Source: Euptelea pleiosperma
Taxonomy: Eukaryota > Streptophyta > Magnoliopsida > Ranunculales > Eupteleaceae
Length of the DNA stretch: 64,000 nt
Assembly (NCBI GenBank): GCA_035048495.1
Contig: CM068551.1
Location: 11,471,248 to 11,535,247 of the forward strand
Reading direction: 5' to 3'
Shown here piece after piece: positions 20,301-31,700 of this stretch (position 1 is the stretch's first letter; each line of letters opens with the position of its first letter). The position numbers and the translations under genes are program-made. Below the pieces are notes generated by a model that was given only the letters and a program-made list of their open reading frames with translations, had not been told where the DNA came from and searched no databases.

Positions 20301-23300
20301 ACAGTTCCATCTGTAAGTTTTCCCTGTCATGTACAGTAGCATTAGTTACCAAAACGAAAAGATGGAAGCATTAACTTAGCCAATTGGAAATGGAGAATCT
20401 AGTTACATCAACTGAAAAAAATTGTCTAAAATACTCAACTGCTTGAGCTCATGATAGGATAGTACAGTGCAACTTTTCTATAAGTAAATTTAGAACAAGT
20501 TGAACAATTAAAGTCATTTTGACATTGTAAACAAATTCAGAAAATGAAAACAGATGTAATTTTTTATAATCCACACAAACATATTCATTTCAATTGAAAC
20601 AGTGAGAACAAACATGCATTCGGAATGTCTGACAGTTTTCGTGATTTTGAAAAGTTTCGACATGTGCAACCAGTAAAATGGGTTGATCTTAAGCAACATA
20701 CTACAGATAAAATGAGAGACAGTGGCTGTGGAGGTTTGGAGTGGAGGATAGGATACTGGTCAGTGGCGTAGGGTTGGGTGTAAGTACGGGATATCACCCT
20801 TTGGATGGGACAGCGGATAGGCTAGAGCTTCGTATGGTTGTAGCATTGGAGGGGTATATTGAAGATTTCAGAGGATTTTTCTAGAGGAGTGTGCTTTGGA
20901 GTTGGTTCTCGGCACAAAATCAGATTTTGGGAGGACATTTGGTGTGGGGGAGGATCTCTTCAAGAAGATTTTCCAGTTCTTTATAATCTTACAATGCGCA
21001 AGAAATGTTTGATTCAGGAATGTGCTATAGGAGGGGAATCATTGGGATGGGACTTTGGTCTCAGGAGAAATCTCAATGACTAGGAAATTGAACCCCTATC
21101 TAGAATGCTTCTTCGTTTGCATGATATTATACTTCGCCCAGCAGTTCAGGACAGGCGGATATGGAAATGGACCAAGGAATGAGTATTTTCGGTTCGTTCT
21201 TTTTATAAGGGGCTAAATGCCTCACTCAAGTCCTCTTATCCTATATCCCTGGTTTGGAGTTCTAAAATCCCTACTAAGGAGGCTTTCTTCGTATGGTTGG
21301 CTTCAACAGAAAAGATTTTGACTGTGGATCATCTGAGATCTAAAGGGTTTATTATTATTGACTATTCCTCGACAAAGTTTAAAAAGGCTAGTTCGGGAAC
21401 TGAGGCGTTTTCTCTAAAAAAGGCGAGGCGTAGCCTCGAGGCGGTACCGAGGCGTAAGCCTCATTTAAGCCTCAGTTTTTTTAAAAAAAAATGCTTAAAA
21501 AATTCTAAAAAAAATATAATTAATTCTAGAAAAATGAGAAACAACATATCATGTGAAAAAAATAACTTAAATAAGCATAAAAGTAAGTGAGGCTATAACT
21601 TTTACTTTATGAGCGATGCTATCGGGAATGCTTGAATGCTGAATCAAATCTTAAAAACATAAAGCACATTTGATATGCCAACTAACAACATAGGTAACCA
21701 ACAAGATAGAGTTAAGAAAGAGAGTAGAGCAAGTAGTAAAAGTTAAAATTAGCAAGTTAATATATTCAAATCCTATTCTTAATATCTTATATTGTCACAC
21801 AAAAATGAATCTTTCTATTCTTCATCCCCAATATCATCATCATCGCTAGTGGGGTCTTCTAAGGAGTCATCATGATATCTGATGCCCCTATCATCTTCTC
21901 CTTCATCGGATTCAACCTCCACCCATTCATCTTCTTCGTCCACCAATTCCATGGAAGACTTTCCTTTACCTAGTTAAAAAAGATGAACACATTAATACAA
22001 TGTAGAGTAATTTAATGATGTAAGTTTTTACTTGTCAAAGTGTCTAAGTCCATAATTAATTCACTAACCTCTTCCAATTCCTGCACTTGGTTGTCCTCTT
22101 CCTCTTCCTCTTCCTCTTCCTCTAGAGGTTGTACTCTTCTTTCTCCTTCTAGTTCCTTGTGGCTCTGATTGTGCCATTGCAATCTCAAGGGCATCGAAAT
22201 CGAGTTCATCGAGATCATTGTGCCATGTAGGACAAGGGCAAGACTCTTGCACCGCTGGTTCTGCATCTGACACCACATTCTCCATTCCTCCTATGTCTCC
22301 TCCCCCTTGTTCAACAAGCCATTCGTTATCACTATCGATGCTTTCAACAACCAGTGGATCTTCTTCTTCATTTTCACGCCTTAGCCTATTTTTCAACTGC
22401 TTAACCCTCAACTTCTTGTTGTACATCACAAAAACTAAGGCATTCAACTTTGTTTGATCCAACCTATTTCTTCTCTTTGTATGCACCTAAAAGAAGTAGA
22501 AAAACATATACATCAATACATGGTTGAAGTCCTAAGACTTCTTAGTAACTCCTAACTCAACTCAACTTAATTACCTGATTGAAGGTTGACCAATTCCGCT
22601 CACATCCTGAAGAAGTGCAAGTGAGACTTAGCACTCTAACGGCAAACTTAGTCAATGCCGGTGTGCTATCTCCATAAGCTAGCCACCAATTAGCTACAAA
22701 AAAATTTCACAATTAAATATAGAAGTATATGATTATATAAGTATATACTTAACTATATAACAATAATCATTGGCTCACCAGGAGTGCGCTTCTTTCTTGT
22801 TGACTCTGCTTGAGGCCGGCCAAATAAACCAATCTTCCCACGAAATTGGTCAATTTCTAAGTCAGCTTGCTCCCTCTCTTTTGGGTCTAGAATTAACTTG
22901 TCCATACAATTATATAGACCCAATTTAATTTCTGGATGAGTAGAGAAGTCAGGGTCATAATGAAATTGTGGATTGAGGAAGTATGCTGCGGCATGTAGAT
23001 GGCGGTGCATTTGGAAGTCCCACTTCTCGTCAATGATGTCCCATATTTCTTTGTACTTGGATAGATCATTATCCAAGTTTTTTGCAATCTCTTCTTTGGC
23101 CCTATCCATTGCCCCATATATAAAGCCCATAGCTGGTTCTTTTTCTGAATCTACAATCCTCAAAACATCAACTAAAGGTTTCGTAGCCTTCAAAGAATAC
23201 ACCACACTAGGCCAAAAATTGTTGTCCTTCAACACAATTTTCCTAATGGCCTTTCCTTCATCTTTTTTGGCCCACACACTGCTTGCCCACTTGCTAGATG

Positions 23301-26300
23301 TAAACATGGCCTCCAATGGCTGCCTACTCTGTAGCATACTCTGTAATGTCAAGTTTGCTGTAGCAAACCTTGTTGCAGCCGGGCGAATCAACTCTCTTTT
23401 TGTAAAGCTTCTCATCAAAGCAAGTACCCAACCATGGCTGTAAATAAAGTTACTAACTTTCCTAGCCTTCCTATATGCAGAAGCAAGCTGAGGCAAACTA
23501 TAAATCCTCTCAAGCATCAAGTCGATGCAATGAGCTGCACATGGAGTCCAATAAAGTCCTTTTCTTTTCTCCATCAATCTCTCTCCAGCTAGTTTGTAGG
23601 CAGATGCGTTATCAGTCACAATCTGCACTACATGTTCTTCTCCCACCTCCTCAACAACCTCATCTAGAAGCTTGAACATCAGGTTGTTATCCTTGATTGC
23701 AGCTGATGCATCCACACTTCTTAAAAACACTGTCCCCTCTGGATTGTTGACAAGAAAGTTGAGCAATTGTCGACCCCTCATATCTTTCCAACCATCTGAC
23801 ATGATGGTAACTCCTGTCTTGGGCCATGTTTTCTTGACTTCTTCAATCATTGAATCTGTTGTCTTCACCTCTTCCTTGAGGATCCACGTCCGCAGCTCAT
23901 ACATGCTAGGTGGTTTTAAACCACGCCCATACTCTCCAACTGCCCGCAACATATTCACAAAAGAAGGACTAGTGGCGACATTGAATGAAAGACCATTTTC
24001 AAAAAAAAACCGTCCAATGTCCAAGCACACTTGGTTCCTATGCTCCTTTGCATTGTGAGGTGTTAAGACACGTGGTGGTTCTACATTTTCATGCCTAACA
24101 CCACCCTCACTACCACCCATATGGTCCTCGGGCTCGGCCACAACATATCTATCCATTGGCCCCCTTACTCCACGCGAGGAAACCGTATTAGCACCACTAG
24201 AGCCACCCACACCCGGTGCGGAGCCTACTTCCTCGGTTGCACCACCACCATAATATGAGCCCCTATTGGACATAAACTCAAAATCTTCATGAGCCACACT
24301 TCTTTTTTGTGCTCCTTTAGCCATGTAGGCTTTGATCTCTTCTATAACTTCTAGGGGTGCTTTTGTACATGGAGATACATTATTATGGGTACCCGCTAGA
24401 TGATCCTTCATCCTTTTCACCCCTCCTTTTATAACCCTACTACAAAAATTGAATTGTAGATAAATGTAACCCTTGGATCCCACATTTGGACCCTCAACCT
24501 CTACCCCATACTTCCATGCCGGATCTTTTCTACTACTACCACTACTCCCATGCTTCTTAGAAACCCCTCTCACCATCTTCAATCATATTATTAAAAAAAA
24601 CAACAACAACAAACCATTAAAGAAGGAAAAATAATAAAATTTTACATGTATTTATGAAAAATAAGGTAAAAATCCAAAATATAGTCACATACCTTAAAAA
24701 TTCTTCAAAGCTTTGCTTTCTTGCTTGAGTTTGGTGAGATTGCTCAAAAGAAAACCGTAGGAAGTGACGGATTGTGATTCGGACAAGATTTGAGCTCTCT
24801 AGGAGGATTTCTCTAAAATGGGAAAAACTAGGGTTCAAAGAGTTGATTTAAGATTTCTCCAAAAATAATGAGTTTTAGATACTCAAATATGGACCATTTA
24901 GGTCGTTTTTGTCATATAATAGGATTAGATGGGGTATTATGGGAAAAAATAGCAAAAAAAAGAGCAAAAAATAAAAAAAAATGGGTTTCGGTTGGACCCA
25001 TTACCGTGTAAAATTGAGGCTTAAGCCTCGGTTGCGCCTCGAGGCTATAGCCTCGAGGCGTACGCCTCTTACAACTGAGGCTTAAGCCTCAGTTCAGGAC
25101 CTCGAGGCTATAGCCTCGAGGCTGTTTTTCACCGCCTCGCCTCGAGGCGCGCCTCGAGGCGCGCCTCGAGGCGTACGCCTCTAACGCTTTTTTAAACTTT
25201 GTTCCTCGATTTGCAAGCATAGTGGGGAATCAGTCAATCATCTGATGTTGCATTGTTATGTAGCATGGGAGATTTGATGTACTTTCTTATCGGACTTCAA
25301 AATCAGATGGGTGATGCCAGAGGCATTTTTGAGCCTTCTTAGAAGTTGCCACTCTCGTTCTTTTTCCGCTAGAGGACGAATCTTGTGGACGATGTTACCA
25401 TTCGCAATTGCTTAGGGACTCTGGACAGAGAGGAATCAAAGAAAATTCGAAGGAAAGAGCAAAGATATGGCTTCGATTATCCTTGATATTAAAGGTTTGA
25501 TGTTCATGTGGTCTAGAGCGAGGGGGAAGTGTCGAGGACTTTTTTTCGAAGACTTCGTATTCCAATGGGATTCCCTTTGTTCCAAGGACATGTGATTGTT
25601 GGTTTTTGTTGTGTTTTTGCAGTTCTTTTGTTTTCTAGATAGTCATGCATACGTCATCTCAACCACGTTAGCCATGTGCCTAAAGATTCTAGTTCATGGG
25701 ATGCTTCTTGGTAGTTCTTTAAGATAAGTAGGTTAAATTAAGTCCTAACTAGAAAGTTATGATCATCTAGGTTCCTTGAATGCAAGGGAGGTTTTGTAGT
25801 TCGAAGCCATGGGTTAGACTGCCAATAATGTTTAAAAGGGGAAAGAAAGGCCAGGAGGTGAAATGGAGTCATTGGTGTGAGTGGAACGTATTGACACATT
25901 ATATATGCATCACGCTCCATGTTACCACCCAATTAGCCTAAGTTTTCAGAGCATGTTAAAAGCCTAAAAAAGGAAGTATAGTATCAAATGATTCAAATTT
26001 TGCAACAACCAAACAAGGTTTAAAGAGGTTTTGAAACTGCTGTTTCGAGCTGTCTTTCAAAAATGATACAGCTAAAGAGTTGTTTATATGCTTTCATGTA
26101 CATGTTTCAATGTCCCATGGTAATATGTCAGCCCCATGCATTATTGGGTGACCTATTGGGATAAGAGTTATTCAGCTTAGAAGGCGAAAAATGGAGATAG
26201 GAGGTTGTGAGTTTTATGAGTTGTCTGTTTGAACGTTTTAGTTGTTTTAAGATTTTTTTTTTTTTTTTTTGATGTGTAAGCTTTATTAAAGGCAAATGCC

Positions 26301-28678
26301 GAAAAAGACTGATGCTAAGGAGGCCAAGATGGCCTCCAAAAGCACAGGCTACACAAAGCAAACCCAAGAAAATGAAGGAACTATCTAGCTTCCATCCCTA
26401 TTACATAAAAGATCCCAACGAAAAACAAAGTTTTCAAAGAAAAGAGCCCTACAATCCGGATGCATCTTATACCATAAAGATATCAATCCCTTGATATTGA
26501 GGATGATAGAAGTCATGTTTGCCCACTTCCCATTGAACACTCTATGATTTCTCTCCCTCCAAAGACCCCACATAATCGCAAAGGGAAGCATCTTCCATAA
26601 AATTCTTCCTCTGGTCGAGACATAGGCCATACGGCTAATGAGGTCTTCTTCTTCCACATCAAGTCTTGCTCTTCTTTTTTCTAGTTCTTTTTCCCTTTTT
26701 CAGAAGCTATTGCTCAATAAGATATGAAGAAAGAGCTCTCAAAAGCATCCGATTTCTATATCCGCAGAACAAGCGGCGCAGTTTTAGATCGAATTCTTAC
26801 AGGCTTACATTAGTTGGTGGTTCATTAACCTCCAGCAGAGGTTTATGACACCACAGACTCAATTGCTGCTATGCCTACATGGGAAAACCCTGCATTCCAT
26901 TTGCCTGAAAGAGTTATTCTTTGCTTCATCACATAATTCAGGTTACAAAATCAGTTAAATTTTCTGCAATTAAAATGAGTGTACCACCTAAACATGGCAA
27001 TCCACCACAGTATTTATTTGCCCAATTTCCTTAACATTGACTTTTGCGCAACATAAGAAGGATATTGAACTAACACAACCATAATCTGGTGACATAACAT
27101 ACCTCATTCTTTATTTCTATTCTGATATCTGTTAAAGATTTTAAATAGACAATTGAAGCTGCATTATCACTTACCCGATAGTGTACTTTGATTCGGTCAC
27201 CTTTATGAGCCTGAATGTCACAAGATTCCGGCTTATACTGCAATAAGAAAAGAAAGAATCGGGTTACAAGATAAGAAAGTTTAACAAGACTGAAGGAAAT
27301 CACCTCAGGCGGTAGTTTTACAATGTGAAGATGATATTGACTGCAAAGATGCCAAACTATCAAGATTACCAAAAAATGCCTAAGGGTAGATAAAATATTT
27401 TGATGGAAGACGAGTAGACGACAAAGATTGGCTTAGAAAGATCCTTGGGTAAATCATACTAGCCAGATATGGTCCAAAAAATCCTTCTAACCAACTAAAT
27501 ACAGCAAGAATATGAAAAATATCTGAAGGATCCAAGGCATCCTCGCTATCTTCAACAATATGATGAAGACATGCAGCTCACTAAAAGAGCTAGGTGGCTT
27601 CTCTATCAACAAAACACAACATAAGATCTCGTTCCTGGACTGTCTTTGGGGGGTGCTTCTCGAGAAGTGGTGAACTCTGTAATTGCCCAACAAAATGACC
27701 CTCAGTGCTCTTCCAACACATTGCAAGAAAATCCCATGATGCATGAAATGCGCCTGGCGCATGAAAGCCATTTTGGCCTTGGATGAAAATTACAGCCCAA
27801 GGAATGGTACAATAGCTGGTATCACATGCATAAAGAAACCCGCAGACTTCCTCCCCGCTCAGATGACTTTAGACTTATCGCTTGAGAAGCCTAAATGTTT
27901 GTAGAAAAACATCCTCTTAACTCTTGAGTCTTGACAATCTAAAGTGACGTGAGAATTGCCCCATACGATGACAAGTTAATGAAACTTCTCTCTATGGGAG
28001 AACAGGTTATTAGAAAACCATTCAATGCAGGATGTATAAGTCTCCACCTAGGAAGGACCAGCTGTGACAAGTCTCGCTTCAAATAAACTTACCTACAGAA
28101 AAACCCAAGAGGGTCTGGCACTATTTGACTCAGGATCAGACCGTCATTGCATTAGGCAAGATTTAGTCCAATTCATCTATGGCAAAAGTCAAACACTACT
28201 GTCAGTAGAGTAGATGGACAGGAGCTCAATGTCTCTTTTATGGTTGAAGGAAGTTCATGTCTACCAGTACTGAATGTCCCCTTCAAAACTTTGTTATCAC
28301 CCCACATTTGAACATAGACACGCTTCTGGAAAAACCACTTCCCACAGCAATTGGTTGGACCCGTACGAATTTTCAATGATGGGATTTTTGGCTAAATTGA
28401 AGGAGTGGATACTATTTTTGAAAATAAATCTACAACACAGCTTAGCAAAATCCAAATCTTAGAGAGAGACAAAAAGCATGAAAAATCATTGTGGAATTCA
28501 TTTTCACCATCATCATCATCTACGCCTTATCCAAATATTTGGGATCTACATGAATCCTATTTCACATCCAACTATTTAGATCCAAGATTTTATATTTCGA
28601 CATTTTGTTAAAAATGCCGCTAAGTATTTGACGCATGACAATTGCTCGTTCTGCGATTTCTAGGAAAATGAGAGGATG

Positions 28679-28731
<53 letters not shown>

Positions 28732-31700
28732 TTAATGGTGGGAATCGCTCCCTTGGCATCACGCCCAACCCATCACGGCGAAATCATGCACAAAAGCATC
28801 ATCAATATTCATTCATACTAATTCATTGATTAAATCAAAGGATTACATCACTATTTATAAACGTCTAACATAACTTTCCTAATTCTAATCAGTTGAAACA
28901 AGAAAGTCCTACTACAATTCTAGTACTGTAATCAACCTAAAATCCTAATTGGAAATAAAATCTAATCTCAATCGAAAATCTTAATTTACTATAAATAGTA
29001 ATATCGTGAATTTACTATAAATAGTAAAAGGAGATTTAAAATAAATAGTAATTTTGAGATTTACTATAAATAGTAAAAACGGGGTAGCGGCGGACCATTG
29101 TAGTTGAATGCTCCCGCATCAGTATTTCCATTCTATAAGAAACCGACACAAAATTTCACTTACATTTCTCTTTTGCATATCTATAACGAAATCACTATTT
29201 GTTTTGTGAAATGTTTCAATGAACAGTAAATTTGACCTTTAGTGTCAAAGACTAAGGGATTAGTTTTGGGAGAGAGGATATGGTCTTCACTGTAAAACTA
29301 ACACCTTCAAAGGAAAATTAAAGCTTGCTAATAAATCCAAATTTTAGTTTCTAATTTCAAAGTAAGTACATGAATGGACAAAGCTATAACGGGATGCTTC
29401 ACTACCTCTATTCTTCTGAGGGGAGTTCCTTTACTTGGATCTCGAGTCCCTTCCTAAGCTCTCCTATGGAGGATTGTTTCTCTTAAAGCAAATTCTTCCC
29501 TATGGAGGTTGAAGCCCCCGTCCAAGATGGATTTCACATGGCCTTCTTCCAGGTTATTTAGGATGTGTGTTGGACAGCCAAGTCATGCATTTTTTTGAAG
29601 AACTTTATTTCATCCATGGATCTACTAAAGCATCTAATGACCCTCAGTCTAATGACCCTCAAGTCTAGGAACCAGAGGTTAAAGATATTAAACCTATCAG
29701 CTGATCAAATAGAAAATTTTGGCCAATAAGATTAAGAAAGTTATGCAAACTACGGACACATCCAACCAAATTTGTTTACTGGCCTCTTCTCATACTGGTC
29801 CTTAATAGAATGTGCTTCAGTCTTAAGTGGAATGAATGGGTTTTTGTGGTGTATTTCCCTCAATGGCAAAATAACCATGACTAAATATACCCTAACTAAT
29901 TATTTAATCAAGATATTAGACCTATCAGCCTGATTGGGATCATCTAGAAATTTTGGCCAATAAGATTAAGAAAGTGATGCAAACTATGGACACATCCAAC
30001 CAAATTTGTGTACTGGCCTCTTCTAATACTGGTCCTTAATAGAATGGGCTTCAGTCTCAAGTGAGTGAATGGGTTTTTGTGGTGTATTTCCCTCAAAAGC
30101 AAAATAACCACAACTAAATATACCCTATCTAATTACTTAACCAATTATCCGTCCATGTTTAATTTTTTTCCTATAGTAATGCTGTAAGTTGAGAAAATTC
30201 AAAGAGACTTCATATGGAATGACACTTACACAGAAAAGAACATCCACATGGTATTGACCATGCCCCTAAAAATAGCATTTCATACAAGCTCTTAGCTCTA
30301 TCAACAATCGTAGTTACTATCTGGCAATTCAATGTGATCACTTTTTTAAGTCAGCTCCATAATTTCTGCAGTACTTCTTTAACAAGAAATTTGCATTACA
30401 ATTGCTTCTTCATTTGCATTCATGTCGAGTCTTCTCAATCATTTCGCAACTTTGCTAAGTGTCTCCCAGCTTATTAGTAGGCTTTAAGTCGAGGCGGAAG
30501 GGTTGCAGTTTCCCTCCATGCACTAAGGCAATAAACCCAGAAGATTAGGTAATAACCCCTAGAAAATCAACTTTTCACATCCAGGCTTCATTGTTCATAG
30601 ATGAGTCATCCAGCTGAAAAATACTATTGCACACTTTTTCACTACAGTAAAGCATTAAGAACATAAGAGAAAGTGTTGTAAACATGTCCCACTCCATCGA
30701 AGAGCTCTTACCCCATATATGCTCTATCAGATCCTTCCAATGGACAATGCCTTTTTTTTTTATCGGTAATGGACAATGCCTTTTCTGGCATCTTTTCTTT
30801 GACTCCATAGTGCATTCAAATTCAAGAAAACATCCAGCCATTCTGAAGTTTCTCTCACAATGCATGTCATTGCATCTATAATTTGATACAAAAGTCTCAC
30901 ACGTGTAACTAACATTGCTGATCTCATTATCCCCACCATTTAGACATTCTTCTTCACCAAGGCTCAACATACCAAGGTAGTTAAAGACGCAAGGCGCACT
31001 CAAGGAGCTAGGACCTCTAGCGCCTGAGGCGCAATATTAAAAATTATAATAAATATAAGGAATATAAAAAATAACATCATAAAATAACAAAATAAGTAAT
31101 CATTAGGCTATAAAATATAAAAGATAGCAAATGTCAAAAATCTCAAGTAACTTAAAAGTAGTTCTAGTTAACATTGTCATAATCTAAATACAAAACAAGT
31201 AATTTAAAAGCCATAAAACATAAAAGATAGCAAATGTTTAAAATTTCAAATAGCTCACAATTAGTTCTAGTTAACATCGCCATCATTTAAAATATAATCA
31301 TTAGCTTCATCTCATCATCATCAGATGTGTTAGCCTCCTCAATATATTCTTCTTTCTATATCCTCCATATTGGCCTCTTCCTCTTCCGCCTCCCTTATTA
31401 AGGCCCTTGCTCTTACTTTTGACCTTGATTGTGATCTAGTATTTGATGTTGATTCACAAACTCCAGCAACTCTCGCAACAACACTCCATGTCAAGCTATC
31501 ATCCTCAAACACTAATTCATCTTCTGCTACTCCACCTTCTGTTTCCATCTCCCCAAGTAGCCATTCATTGCTTTCGTCAATGTCATTCAATGAGATAGGT
31601 TCAATTGTATCTCTTATATCGTACCGATGTTTAATATAATAGGCCAAAGAACAAAAAAACATGTATTTTAGTGAGGCAGGGCTTGATGCGGCTGGAGCCT

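Larger units (their letters stand above)
21373..25201 (-). mobile_element. hAT transposon with open transposase and CCTCGAGGC subterminal palindromes
   Basis: Perfect 8-bp duplication TTCCTCGA (21365-21372 and 25202-25209) and inverted ends CAAAGTTTAAAAAGGC / GCTTTTTTAAACTTTG. Excision in silico restores the LINE frame across the junction. Subterminal blocks (21390-21475 and 25015-25190) are saturated with CCTCGAGGC, GAGGCTTAAGCCTC, GAGGCGTACGCCTC and GAGGCTATAGCCTC palindromes. The transposase is at 21815-24576 on the minus strand. It lies in FKBP15 intron 3 in the same orientation as the host gene. It is the best candidate for a coding-competent element in the window. Confidence 0.95.
20324..27174 (-). 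other. FKBP15 intron 3, 6.85 kb, transposon-filled
   Basis: Contains a plus-strand LINE (20850-25600) that is split by an intact hAT transposon (21373-25201), and a second minus-strand LINE 3' end (26253-26660). The parts 20324-20850, 25600-26250 and 26660-27174 show no gene; 25930-26230 is plain AT-rich sequence. Donor GTAAGT next to 27175; acceptor at 20324. Confidence 0.85.
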
